Positions 47,924 through 57,900 of a DNA stretch of 64,000 bases are shown piece after piece. The stretch comes from Arsenicibacter rosenii. GTDB taxonomy: Bacteria; Bacteroidota; Bacteroidia; Cytophagales; Spirosomataceae. Both the position numbers and the translations under genes were made by a program. Below the pieces are notes generated by a model, which ran no database searches, was not told where the DNA came from, and saw only the letters and a list, made by a program, of their open reading frames with translations. The stretch lies in assembly GCF_001870735.1 (NCBI RefSeq), contig NZ_MORL01000004.1, positions 438,250-502,249 on the forward strand. Reading direction: 5' to 3'. The first letter of the stretch is position 1; each line of letters opens with the position of its first letter.

Positions 47924-49291
47924 ATGCATCAACAGCTACTTGCACTTACCTTATTCTGTGGCCTGAGCCTTGCCTCCGTTCAGGTCAACGCCCAGACACC
48001 CGCCAAACAGGTAATCCTGACCGAACGGGAACGCGCCCGCGTCGTCGATGAGGTACTGGAAGACCGGTTTACCAACCTCCTGCCTCAGCTTATGCGCCGC
48101 GAAGGAATCGATATGTGGGTCATCATTTCCCGTGAATACAACGAAGACCCCGTCCTGAAAACCATGCTCCCGTCAACGTGGCTGTCGGCACGGCGGCGTA
48201 CCATCATGGTATTCTTTGATCAGGGGCCGGAAAAAGGCATCGAAAAACTAGCCATCGCCCGCTACGATGTCGGAAATCTGCTGAAAGGCGCCTGGGACAT
48301 CGATGTGCGCCCCAACCAGTGGGATGCCCTCACCGACATTATCCAGAAACGGAATCCGAAAAAAATCGGCCTGAACTTCTCGGCTAACTACGCCCATGCC
48401 GACGGCCTGACCTTTACCGAACACGGTGAGTTTACCCAGAAACTACCGGCAGACCTCCAGAAACGCATCGTTTCGGCCGAACGGCTTTCGGTCGGCTGGC
48501 TCGAAACACGGACCCCGAAAGAGATGGCGGTTTATCCGCTCATCTGCCGGTTGTCGCACCAGCTGGTACAGGAAGGGCTTTCGGAACAAGTCATTCAGCC
48601 GGGCGTGACGACCACCGAAGACGTGATGTGGTGGTACCGGCAACGCATTACCGAATTGGGACTCGACACCTGGTTCCACCCGACTGTCGACATTCAGCGC
48701 GCCGACGAAGCCCGCTTCGATCACCTGCGGACCTTTTCCAAGCGCCCCGCCGGTGAGGTCATCATGCCCGGCGATCTGGTCCATGTCGATTTCGGCATTA
48801 CCTACCTGCGACTCAATACCGATCAGCAGCAACACGCCTATGTGCTGAAGCCCGGCGAAACCGACATTCCTGAAGCCATCCGGAAAGCCTTTATGCAAGG
48901 CAACCGCTTACAGGATATTCTGACGGAACATTTTCAGGCCGGAAAATCAGGTAATCAGATTCTGAAAGAAGCCCTCGACCAGGCACAGAAGGAAGGTATC
49001 AAAGGCACCATTTACACGCACCCCATCGGGGCACACGGCCACGCCGCCGGCCCGACCATCGGCATGTGGGATCAGCAGAAGGGTGTGCCCGGCTCCGGCG
49101 ACTACCCGCTGCTACCTAACACAGCGTATTCGATTGAGCTTAATGCCGCCGTAGAAATTCCGGAGTGGAAAAAGACCGTGCGGATTATGCTGGAAGAAGA
49201 TGGCTTTTTCGATGGTAAAACATTCCGGTACATCGACGGTCGCCAAACCGAAATCTATACTATTCCCCGCAAACTGGAGTATGTGAAGTAA
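47924..49291 (+). CDS. Secreted M24-family metallopeptidase (Xaa-Pro peptidase-like)
   Basis: A 455-residue exported protein (signal peptide ends SVQVNAQ). An N-terminal creatinase-like domain covers about 30-205 and the pita-bread catalytic domain about 215-440. The metal ligands can be followed: two Asp in HVDFGITYLRLNTD, His in THPIGAHGHAAG, Glu in YSIELNAAV and Glu in MLEEDGFF. It probably releases N-terminal residues from X-Pro peptides in the periplasm, with Mn or Zn. The REP-like repeats lie directly upstream. Downstream is an AT-rich palindromic repeat. Confidence 0.9.
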   Translation: MHQQLLALTLFCGLSLASVQVNAQTPAKQVILTERERARVVDEVLEDRFTNLLPQLMRREGIDMWVIISREYNEDPVLKTMLPSTWLSARRRTIMVFFDQGPEKGIEKLAIARYDVGNLLKGAWDIDVRPNQWDALTDIIQKRNPKKIGLNFSANYAHADGLTFTEHGEFTQKLPADLQKRIVSAERLSVGWLETRTPKEMAVYPLICRLSHQLVQEGLSEQVIQPGVTTTEDVMWWYRQRITELGLDTWFHPTVDIQRADEARFDHLRTFSKRPAGEVIMPGDLVHVDFGITYLRLNTDQQQHAYVLKPGETDIPEAIRKAFMQGNRLQDILTEHFQAGKSGNQILKEALDQAQKEGIKGTIYTHPIGAHGHAAGPTIGMWDQQKGVPGSGDYPLLPNTAYSIELNAAVEIPEWKKTVRIMLEEDGFFDGKTFRYIDGRQTEIYTIPRKLEYVK

Positions 49292-49374
49292 ATGAACAAT
49301 GTAAAATGGGTAATGAATAATGTCAGCCTGACATCGTCCATTATCCATTTTACATTATTCATTATTCATTTAAA
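49291..49374. repeat. AATGAATAATG-type inverted repeat (copy 1)
   Basis: Arms AATGAACAATGTAAAATGGG (49291 on) and CATTATCCATTTTACATTAT (49339 on) are imperfect inverted copies of a short unit based on CATTTTACATTATTCATT. The repeat fills the gap between the convergent M24 and sugar isomerase genes. Confidence 0.75.
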
Positions 49375-50238
49375 TCACTCCTTAAGCCCCTTTAAATACG
49401 CGATGCTTTTTGGCATCTGAGCGTACTCCTGATTGCTTTCATCCTCGATGAAATAGTGCTTCACGCCGTTTTTACGGGCAATTTTCAGGATTTCAGGGAT
49501 ATTCACCTGTCCGTCACCCAGCACAACATCGTTTTCCGGCGGAGTACCGCCGGTCAGGTCACCTTTTACGCCTTTACGCAGGTCTTTCAGGTGCATCAGC
49601 TTCCAGCGGTTCGGGTACTTTTTGAGAAGTGCTACCGGATCAGCCCCGCCGTGCTGCGCCCAGAGAATATCCATTTCAAAGGAAACGTACTCCGGATTGG
49701 TATTTTTCACCAGGTAATCAAACAGTGTCCCATCCTCGTAAGGCTGAAACTCATAGCCGTGATTGTGGTAACAGAATGTAAGGCCATTGTCTTTCATCAC
49801 CTTACCGATCCGGTTAAAATCCGTAACAGCCTGCTTCGCATTTTCCAGGCTGAACTCACCTCGCTTGTGCGGTATCCAGGCGCACATAACAAAGCTGGAA
49901 CCCAGTTCTTTCGCCTGTTTAGCAATGCTTTCCGGATCTTTCACCAGTTGCTCATAGCCACCGCCGGTTCCGACAATCTTAATCCCGCGCTCTTCGCACA
50001 GTTTCCGGAACTCCTGCGACGTCATGCCTTTCGGTGCCCCACCCTCCATTTCGGTAATGCCCAGCGCCTTGATGGTATCAAGGGTGGCAATCACATTTTT
50101 CGGGAAACTGTTCCGGTAGGTATAGGCCTGAACACCAATCGGGAAGCGATAGATCGGTTTGCCTTTCTGGGCAACGACATCGGTCAGGCCGAGGAGCATA
50201 CTGGCCGAAAAACCGAGTGCTAACAATTGTTTTTTCAT
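49375..50238 (-). CDS. Periplasmic sugar phosphate isomerase/epimerase-like TIM barrel
   Basis: A 287-residue protein from the ATG at 50238 (MKKQLLALGF), chosen because it gives a proper signal peptide ending DVVAQ; a longer frame enters a repeat. The mature part is a xylose-isomerase-like TIM barrel: GVQAYTYRNSFPKN, FCYHNHGYEF with metal-binding His/Glu, VSFEMDILWAQHGGADP with Glu/Asp, LMHLKDL and HYFIEDES with further His and Glu. Such enzymes epimerise or isomerise sugars and keto-sugars. It follows the GMC oxidoreductase gene on the same strand, separated by a repeat. Secreted relatives fit extracytoplasmic keto-sugar processing. Confidence 0.88.
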   Translation of the reverse strand: MKKQLLALGFSASMLLGLTDVVAQKGKPIYRFPIGVQAYTYRNSFPKNVIATLDTIKALGITEMEGGAPKGMTSQEFRKLCEERGIKIVGTGGGYEQLVKDPESIAKQAKELGSSFVMCAWIPHKRGEFSLENAKQAVTDFNRIGKVMKDNGLTFCYHNHGYEFQPYEDGTLFDYLVKNTNPEYVSFEMDILWAQHGGADPVALLKKYPNRWKLMHLKDLRKGVKGDLTGGTPPENDVVLGDGQVNIPEILKIARKNGVKHYFIEDESNQEYAQMPKSIAYLKGLKE

Positions 50239-50256
50239 CTGATAAGGGTTGTTTTT

Positions 50257-50333
50257 AATGGATAATGTACAATGAAAAATGAATAATGAGCCGGACACGT
50301 TCATTGTTCATTACACATTATTCATTTTAGATT
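50257..50333. repeat. AATGAATAATG-type inverted repeat (copy 2)
   Basis: Left arm AATGGATAATGTACAATGAA (50257 on) and right arm TTCATTGTTCATTACACATT (50300 on) form an imperfect inverted repeat of the same family as 49291-49374. Together the two copies bracket the sugar isomerase gene. Confidence 0.75.
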
Positions 50334-52053
50334 AAAGGTTTTTCTTTTTCAGTTCACGAACGGCAAAGTCGGCCGCGCGGGCGGTAAAGGCCATGTAGGT
50401 CAGTGACGGATTTTGGGTAGCCGTTGAGGTCATGCAGGCCCCGTCGGTGACAAACACGTTTTTGCAGCCATGCACCTGATTCCACTTATTCAGGATGGAC
50501 GTTTTCGGATCTTTTCCCATCCGGACGCCGCCCATTTCGTGAATGTCCGAGCCCGGATTTGAATGAGTGTCCACGGCCTGAATATTCGTAAAACCGGCCA
50601 GCGTAAACATTTCGGTCAGCTGCGTGATAAAGTCCTCCGTCATTTTATCGTCATTGTCGGTCCAGCCGGCTGACGTCACCAGCAACGGGATGCCGTATTT
50701 GTCCTTCTGAGACGGGTCGAGCCGGACATGATTCTGCTCCGTCGGCACGGTTTCGCCCATCATCCAGCCGCTGACATGCCACGGGCCTAAGGCCGGATGC
50801 AGCAGGTTTTCTTTCAGCTCAGCCCCGAGGCCTTCGCGGTTGGCGTTGCTCCCCCGGCCGCCGCCGATCCCCACCGCATATCCCCGCTGAAAACGGGACG
50901 CCGGACCACTCGTCTCCTGTTTCAGCACATTCCGGAAACGCGGGATATAGCCATTGCTCGGGTTCTTGCCATCGGCTCGCTTGTCCTGAAAACCATCGTA
51001 CTGCGCCGAGATTTTTCCCCGATAATTATGCCACGCAATGTATTTTCCCAGTAACCCGCTATCGTTCCCCAATCCATTCGGAAAGCGATCCGAAACGGAG
51101 TTTAGCAGTATCAGATTGCTGTTAAGCGCGGATCCGTTCACAAAAATAATCCGGGCGTAGAATTCCGTCATTTGCAGGGTATTGGCATCAACGACCCGCA
51201 CACCAGAGGCTTTACCCAGCTTGTCGTCATAGATAATCGAGTGTACCACCGAATGCGGCCGTAGGGTCAGGTTGCCGGTTTTGGCCGCCCACGGAAGGGT
51301 CGACGCGTTGCTGCTGAAATACCCGCCCAGCGGACAGCCCCGGTTGCACAGGCTCCGATGCATACACTGCCCGCGCCCCTGCATCATGTGCGTTTCCGTT
51401 GGTTTGGTGATGTGCGCACAACGACCCTGAATCAGCTGCCGGTCTTTATAATGTTTGGCCAGTGTGTTTTTCAGATGGTTCTCCACACAGTTCAGCTCGA
51501 TGGGTGGCAGAAACTCGCCGTCGGGCAGATGGGGCAGGCCGTCGCGGTTGCCGGAAATGCCGGCAAAGCGCTCGACATGGCTATACCACGGCGCCAGATC
51601 GGCGTAGCGCACCGGCCAGTCAACGGCGAACCCGTCGCGGGCGGGGCCTTCGAAGTCGAAATCGCTGAGCCGCTGGGTTTGTCGTGCCCACAACAGTGAT
51701 TTCCCGCCCACGTGATAGCCACGTGTCCAGGTAAACGGTTTTTCTTCCACAAACGGCTGCTCGTCTGGCTTTATGGCCCAGTGTACGGTTTCCTCGCGCA
51801 TAAACGACCGGATGTTACCGTACTGTTCGCGGGTCGCCAGCGGCACCGTTCCCCGATGTGGAAACTCCCAAGGATTTTTCATGGCCGTCGGGTAGTCGGT
51901 GACGTGCTGCACATCGCGGCCCCGTTCGAGGACCAGCGTTTTGAGGCCCTTTTCGCAAAGTTCCTTGGCCGCCCACCCGCCGCTGATGCCCGACCCGATC
52001 ACGATCGCATCGTAGGTAGCCGCTTTCCGGGCATCTATATTAACATTTGCCAT
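50332..52053 (-). CDS. GMC-family FAD oxidoreductase
   Basis: A 573-residue flavoprotein. The N-terminal FAD-binding motif is AIVIGSGISGGWAAKEL with LVLERG at the end of the second strand. The GMC substrate domain follows, and the C-terminal FAD/active-site segment reads DIHEMGGVRMGKDP and VTDGACMTSTATQNPSLTYM, with His and Asn in the catalytic positions. No own signal peptide is present. It lies downstream of a Tat-type subunit-3 gene, the arrangement of gluconate/glucoside dehydrogenases in which the small subunit carries the flavoprotein across the membrane. Expected reaction: oxidation of a sugar hydroxyl, possibly at C3. A repeat follows it. Confidence 0.92.
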   Translation of the reverse strand: MANVNIDARKAATYDAIVIGSGISGGWAAKELCEKGLKTLVLERGRDVQHVTDYPTAMKNPWEFPHRGTVPLATREQYGNIRSFMREETVHWAIKPDEQPFVEEKPFTWTRGYHVGGKSLLWARQTQRLSDFDFEGPARDGFAVDWPVRYADLAPWYSHVERFAGISGNRDGLPHLPDGEFLPPIELNCVENHLKNTLAKHYKDRQLIQGRCAHITKPTETHMMQGRGQCMHRSLCNRGCPLGGYFSSNASTLPWAAKTGNLTLRPHSVVHSIIYDDKLGKASGVRVVDANTLQMTEFYARIIFVNGSALNSNLILLNSVSDRFPNGLGNDSGLLGKYIAWHNYRGKISAQYDGFQDKRADGKNPSNGYIPRFRNVLKQETSGPASRFQRGYAVGIGGGRGSNANREGLGAELKENLLHPALGPWHVSGWMMGETVPTEQNHVRLDPSQKDKYGIPLLVTSAGWTDNDDKMTEDFITQLTEMFTLAGFTNIQAVDTHSNPGSDIHEMGGVRMGKDPKTSILNKWNQVHGCKNVFVTDGACMTSTATQNPSLTYMAFTARAADFAVRELKKKNL

Positions 52054-52160
52054 ACACGCATATCATTAGACAATTGCTTTATTATAAAACACATAGACAC
52101 ATAAGTCTAAAAAGAATTCAGTAAAAAACTATGCTTCCTATGTGGCTATGTGGTAAGCTT

Positions 52161-52703
52161 TTATTTCCGTTCGGAGACAGTTTTGGATTCGACGGGGACG
52201 CAGCCGTAGTAATGACCGGGCGCCATGACGTAATGCAGGTGGTTAGTCATGACATATTCGGATGTCGTGTACCCCTGAATGGTCAGCGATTTCAGTGTCG
52301 CAAAAAAGTCTTTTTCCGCCGCCTTCGGACTTACCTGAAACTGCATCAGCACCGACAGCCGCTGCGGAATATCGCACTGCCGGTACGCTTTCCCATACTG
52401 CTGCTGAATCATGGTTTCAATGCCCGACAGGCCGGCTCGGAAGACTTCCTGCGCCGGTTTTTCGTAACAATCGGCCAGCATCCGCTCCACAAACACATGC
52501 ACATCCAGCGCCCGGGCACCCGGCGTGTCGGTGGGCGGAATAATTGTATCGACCACCAGGGCAAGCAGGTCATTTTCCGGGGCCGATAACCAGCCTGTCT
52601 GTTGCTGAACCGCCTGTGCCGTCCAGCACGAAGTCCAGGCCGGTAAGGTAGCCAGCCCACCCGCCAGTGTTGCCAGCCGTTTTAACGCAACGCGCCTTTC
52701 CAT
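52161..52703 (-). CDS. Gluconate 2-dehydrogenase subunit 3-family protein (Tat-exported)
   Basis: A 180-residue small subunit. The N-terminus MERRVALKRLATLAGGLATL is a twin-arginine-type signal, and the mature part has the family pattern: LLALVVDTIIPPTDTPGA, VHVFVERMLADCY, FFATLKSLTIQGYTTSE and HYYGCVPV at the end. It is believed to escort and anchor the GMC flavoprotein encoded 107 bases downstream, forming a periplasmic dehydrogenase. First gene of the unit 52703 to 49375. Confidence 0.9.
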   Translation of the reverse strand: MERRVALKRLATLAGGLATLPAWTSCWTAQAVQQQTGWLSAPENDLLALVVDTIIPPTDTPGARALDVHVFVERMLADCYEKPAQEVFRAGLSGIETMIQQQYGKAYRQCDIPQRLSVLMQFQVSPKAAEKDFFATLKSLTIQGYTTSEYVMTNHLHYVMAPGHYYGCVPVESKTVSERK

Positions 52704-52839
52704 AGCATAATAAACCAGTTATTATCCTATAAGAAAGGCGCGTTGTAGCTTTACCCATTCCGGTACCTCATTGGCCGAAACGGATTGTATTTTGCTAAAG
52801 TTGTACCAGCCGGAAACCCTGAAAAGACATTTTACCGGT

Positions 52840-53808
52840 CTACTTTGTTTCAGACGTTACCTTCTGCGCTTCAAGCACATGCTCCTGAGGGGGAAGCACC
52901 TTAACATCCCGTTCTTTTTCGGTTTGCTCGACGTAAACGGCATAGTCGGCCGGTTCGATGCGGATGCCGTACAGGTTGGCGTAGGCCTGTGTAAATTCAG
53001 CGCCGAAATACAGAATGGCCGCGGTATAGTAAATCCAGACCAGAATCACGATCAATGAACCAGCAGCCCCATAGGTCGAGCCGGTGCTGGTAGTTTCGAT
53101 GTATAGCCCGATCAGGTAACGACCAAGCATAAACAGCAGAGCGGTAAAAACGGCACCCCACCGAACGTCTTTCCAGGCAATTTTAGCATCGGGCAGCACT
53201 TTGAAGATCACCCCGAACAACACCGTAATCACTCCCGAGCTGACCAGAAAATTAATCCCGCTGACCAGCCAGACACCACCGCCCGGAATATACCGGCTCA
53301 GCCGGTCGCTCAGGGCCAGAATAACCCCGTTGATGACCAGTGACACCAGCAACAAAAAGCCCAGACTCACTACCAGCGAAGAAGACAACAACCTGTCTTT
53401 CAGTATCTTTACCCAACCCCGTTTAGGTTTTGGCTTTACCCGCCAGATCAGGTTAATCGAATCCTGAATCTCAATGAAGATACTCGTCGCACCGATGATC
53501 AGCGTCACAATGCCCGACACCAGGGCGATGTTTGTTTTGCCTGACAGTTCCACACTCTTGAGCATGTCCTGAATCTGTTTGGCCCCCTCGGTACCGACAA
53601 ACCCCTGAATCTGCCCGAACACCTGCCCGCGGGTCGCTTCTTCGCCATAGACCAGGCTCAGGAGCGAAATAATCAGCACCAGCAGCGGTGCCAGCGAAAA
53701 AACGGTATAATAGGCCAGTGCCGCACTCAGTTTCAGGCACCGGTCATCCATAAATCCGTTGAAGGATGCCAGCAACAGCGTCCAGGCATCTTTGAAAAAA
53801 CGTTTCAT
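52840..53808 (-). CDS. YihY/BrkB-family membrane protein
   Basis: A 322-residue integral membrane protein with six hydrophobic helices. Family markers: LSAALAYYTVFSLAPLLVLI near residue 25, GATSIFIEIQDSINLIWRVK, DVRWGAVFTALLFMLGRYLI and GAAGSLIVILVWIYYTAAIL with FGAEFTQAY. The polar C-terminal tail (about 290-322) is charged. Once called RNase BN or BrkB, these proteins have no settled function; a transport or envelope role is usual. It is transcribed divergently from the RluA-type gene. Confidence 0.92.
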   Translation of the reverse strand: MKRFFKDAWTLLLASFNGFMDDRCLKLSAALAYYTVFSLAPLLVLIISLLSLVYGEEATRGQVFGQIQGFVGTEGAKQIQDMLKSVELSGKTNIALVSGIVTLIIGATSIFIEIQDSINLIWRVKPKPKRGWVKILKDRLLSSSLVVSLGFLLLVSLVINGVILALSDRLSRYIPGGGVWLVSGINFLVSSGVITVLFGVIFKVLPDAKIAWKDVRWGAVFTALLFMLGRYLIGLYIETTSTGSTYGAAGSLIVILVWIYYTAAILYFGAEFTQAYANLYGIRIEPADYAVYVEQTEKERDVKVLPPQEHVLEAQKVTSETK

Positions 53809-53982
53809 AGTCTTAGCGATTCATAACGATGATGGATGGGGCCTAGACCCACAGTAGTCTAACCAATTAGGGGATGGGTTGTTATGGATTTGCAGTACCG
53901 GATACGGATAGTCTCGGAAAATTTAGCGAATTTTAGCCTACTTAATGGTTAACCGGCAGCCCGCCGGACGACCCTCGAACGC

Positions 53983-54903
53983 ATGCAAGACGAACAAAAA
54001 CCAAAACAAAGCCAACCGGGTAAGCGTGATTCCGCGCCGAAGGAAACCCGCCTGATTGTGACAGAAGACACCGAACTGATGGTGTTTTTGTTGGCTAAAC
54101 TTCCGCATAAAAACCGCAACAATATCAAATCAATCCTGCGCGACCGGCAGGTCTGGATCAACGATCAGGCCGTTACGCAGTTCAACCATCCGCTTAAGGC
54201 AAATCAGGAAGTAGTGGTGCGCTGGACCAAACTCGGGCCGGAACGCAAGTACCCCGGTCTGACGATCATCTTCGAAGATGAACACCTGATTATCATCAAT
54301 AAAAACGAAGGCATCCTGTCGATGGCCACCAACAAAGGCTCCGAGCGGACGGCCTACAGCATTCTGTACGACCACGTTAAACGCGACAACCCGTCGAACA
54401 AAATCTTCATCATCCACCGGCTCGACCGCGAAACATCGGGGCTGATGATGTTTGCCAAAAGTGAGCGGGTGCAGAAACTGGTGCAGGAAACGTGGGGGCC
54501 AACCACCAAAGAACGGATTTATCTGGCCGCGATTGAGGGCAAACTCGACCCGCCGAACGGCACGCACATCTCCTACCTGCACGAAAGCAAGGCCCTGATT
54601 GTTTACTCGCACAAAAACCCGGAACACGGGCAGGAGGCCATCACGCACTACGAAACCGTGAAGTCGAACAGCAGTTATTCGCTGCTGAAGGTTACGCTGG
54701 AAACCGGCCGGAAAAACCAGATCCGTGTACACATGCAGGACCTGGGCCACCCGATTGTCGGTGACCGGAAATACGGCGCGTCGGCCGACCCGATCGGCCG
54801 GCTTGGGCTGCATGCCTGGTCACTGTCGTTTGTACACCCGATCACCGGTCAGCGCCTCCGCTTCGAAACCCCGGTTCCGCGTCGGTTTATGGCCTTGTTT
54901 TAA
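53983..54903 (+). CDS. RluA-family pseudouridine synthase with S4 domain
   Basis: A 306-residue enzyme. A polar tail of about 25 residues precedes an S4 RNA-binding domain (LMVFLLAKLPHKNRNNIKSI, VWINDQAV). The catalytic domain has the RluA motif HRLDRETSGLMMFAKS with the active-site Asp near residue 150, then RKNQIRVHMQDLGHPIVGD and GLHAWSLSFVHP. It isomerises uridine in rRNA or tRNA; which position is unclear. Single gene, divergent from the YihY gene. Confidence 0.93.
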   Translation: MQDEQKPKQSQPGKRDSAPKETRLIVTEDTELMVFLLAKLPHKNRNNIKSILRDRQVWINDQAVTQFNHPLKANQEVVVRWTKLGPERKYPGLTIIFEDEHLIIINKNEGILSMATNKGSERTAYSILYDHVKRDNPSNKIFIIHRLDRETSGLMMFAKSERVQKLVQETWGPTTKERIYLAAIEGKLDPPNGTHISYLHESKALIVYSHKNPEHGQEAITHYETVKSNSSYSLLKVTLETGRKNQIRVHMQDLGHPIVGDRKYGASADPIGRLGLHAWSLSFVHPITGQRLRFETPVPRRFMALF

Positions 54904-54913
54904 CGAACACAAA

Positions 54914-54945
54914 CCGTAGAGACAAGGCATCCCTTGTCTCTACGG
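54914..54945. repeat. GTAGAGACAAGG palindrome
   Basis: Perfect 14-bp arms CCGTAGAGACAAGG and CCTTGTCTCTACGG with a 4-base loop, between the RluA-type gene and the convergent RND permease. It shares GTAGAGAC...CAA with the palindrome at 42278 and may double as a bidirectional terminator. Confidence 0.85.
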
Positions 54946-54952
54946 AACAGGT

Positions 54953-57900
54953 TTATTGCCCATGCCGCCGTTCCAGAAACCAATACAGCAACGGAATGAC
55001 AGTCCACGAAATCAGGACCCCCACACACATGCCGCCAATTACCGACAGCGCCAGCGGCCGTTGTAGCTCCGCCCCCAACCCGCCGCTGAACAGGACCGGC
55101 AAGAGCCCCAGAACCGTTGTCAGAAACGTCATCATCTGCGATTTCAGTCGGCGTAGTCCTGCCAGCCGGATCGCTTCCATAAGCCCGTGTGCGGCCCGGC
55201 CTTTGTTCATGGTGTCAATTTTCAGAATCGAATCGTTATCCAGCAAGCCGATTAACACCACCATGCCGATAGCCGACATCACATTCAGGCTGTCGTCGGC
55301 CAGATACAGCGCCCAGACAGCACCGGCAAGGCCCAGCATAATAGTCAGCATCACAATCAACGGCTGTTGCAACGACTCGAACTGAGCCGTCAGGATGCAG
55401 AACAACAGCGCAATGGCAATGCAGACAATCCAGCCCAACTCTGTCAGATACTGCCGGTCGCGTACATACCGGCCCGACCACACCATCAGCACATTTGGTT
55501 CGTCCGGCAGTTTCAGGGTGGGAAGCGCATCAAAATCTATCGGAACAAATACGCCCTCCTTATCGGCAAACAGGGTTTTGTAATCAACGGTCGGCGTAAT
55601 GTCAATCAGTTGCCGCAACGGTACCGGCTGCTTCTGCCGGTTGTTGACAAATGCAGTTTGCCAGTCGACCGGACCGCTCCCCGACAGCACCAGGGGTAAT
55701 TGCCGCTGATCGTACAATAGTGTGGTTACCTGGTTATTGTTAAACGCCGTTTTAAGCGCCTGAATAACAACTTCATCGTCTACATCATAGAGCAATAACC
55801 GGTCGGGCAGCAGCCGGACTGTCAGCCGTTGCCGGTATCCTACACCCCGCCCCTGCCCCATTGTCCGGCGAATCCGTTCGGCATCATCTGCCGGAATGGC
55901 TTCGGCACTCCGCGTATTATACAGCTTCAGCCGGGCAGCCGGTTCATTGGTCGTAAACAACTGCTCAAACACGTTTGCCGCCGGTTTGATCCGGCAAACG
56001 GCGTCCGGATAGAGTCGGCGCATGGTCTGCGCAATCTCATGGTTCAAGGTTTCATAGGCTTGCACGGATGGCAGCTGAATACTCAGCAGGGTTTCGTTTT
56101 CAGTTTGTTGTAATCCCATCCGGTTAATAACAAACTGCTGCTGACCGATAAACGCGCTGACATAGTCCGGACGTGTTTTCAGCAAACCGAGCAACGTGGT
56201 GACCCGGCGCTGATTTTCGGCCACCGTCAGCGGCTCGTTCCAGTCGATAGCTACCTCCGATTCGGTGCGGCTGACGGCAGGCATCCCCTGCTTCCCGATT
56301 TGCCCGCTCATCCAGACGGCACCCGCCAGCAAAAGGACCATGCAAGCCAGTAAACTGCCCTTGAAGCGAAAAGCGGCCCTGAACAGAAAATTATACGCCG
56401 CCGCCAGCCACCGCATGACCCGTGTTTCCTGCGAAAACGACAACTGCCGGGCCTCTTCGTCCGGCACCGCTATGCCCTGCCGCTCAGGATGCGCCCGCCG
56501 GTTCCGGTACATCAGGTAATACAACACCGGCACCAGCGTATACGAGCAGAGCAGCGACACGCCAAGAGCCAGCGAAACCGATACGGCCTGATCGAAAAAC
56601 AGCGCACCGGCCAGGCCGCTCAACAGCAGCAACGGCAGAAATACGGCGGAGTTGGTCAGCACTGATGTAAACAGCGGCCGGATTACCTCCTCCGTCCCTG
56701 TTACGCAGGCCTCTTCGATGGATGCACCCGCCTCCCGCGACTCTTCAATTGTTTCAATGATGATGATCGCACTGTCGATAATCTCCCCGACGCCCAGCAC
56801 CAGCCCTGCCAGCGACACAATGTTGATACTCAACCCCAATCCATAAAACCCCAGAAACGTCACGGCCAGCGACACGGGCAAGACCAGGCCAATGAGCAGT
56901 GGCAATCGGCGGTCGCGCAGAAAGAAAAAGACCATGACGAAGGTCAGCAGGGCACCGGTCAGGAGGTTGCTGACGAGATTGGAAATAGACAAGTCCAGCA
57001 ACTCCGTCTGATCTTGACTAAGCGCAAACGACATATCCGGGTAATCGGTCTGGAACTGCCGGAGCAGCTTGTCGAGTTCCCGCCGCAGGTGCAGCAACTG
57101 CGCATCGCTTTGTTTGATAATGGCCATGCCAACCGTACGCTGCCCGTTAAAGACATAGACGCCTTTTTGCGGCTGCTCCCGGATCGATACGGTGGCCACA
57201 TCGCGCAGGGCCAGTAACCGGCGCGGAGCGGCGGTCTGCGCGTTGCCCGATTGCTGCACGTTGTCGGCAAAATAACTAACGCGCGGATCGGTCAGGGCCG
57301 CGTTTGAACCGCCCGCTGTTCCGCCAACCGGAATGTACAGATTTTCGATGTCCTGCCGGGTTTGCAGTACCGACCCGAAACGCACGCTGTACTGATACGG
57401 TCCTTCGCGGACGGTGAAATTGCCGGGTTGCAGATTGGCCTGTTTCAACAGATCGGCCAGTTGCCGGTCGGTCAGCCCCAGCGCGGCCAGTTTGCCGGGG
57501 TCGGCCTGTACCACGGCTTCGGGTTGAGCCAGACCGGTCGCGTCTACCAGCGCCACGTCCGTAAGCTGCTCAATCCGTCGTTTCAGAACGTTTTCGCAGA
57601 AATCGCTGAGCGCCGGAAAATCCTGCGGCTTACCGGCTTTGGGCCAGACATTCAGCGTAAAAACGGGCAGATCGCCCGCCCCCGCCCGAATCACCTTCGG
57701 CCGTTCGAGGTCGCGGGGTAACCGGCTGAGCAGGGCATCAATTTTTTCGTTGGTCTCCAGATAAGCCAGCCGGATGTTGGTGCCGTAATCAAACCGCAGG
57801 GTGATGGTCGCCTGCCCGTCCTGAACCGCCGACTGTATATCGTCGAGGTGATTGACCTGGAGCAACTGATTGCGCAACGGCAATTCAATGCTTCGCTGTA

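Noticed and set aside
47815-48051. 78-codon frame beginning in the 120-bp repeat and overlapping the M24 peptidase start
   Set aside because: It overlaps repeats and the first codons of a signal-peptide-bearing gene in another frame; no similarity.
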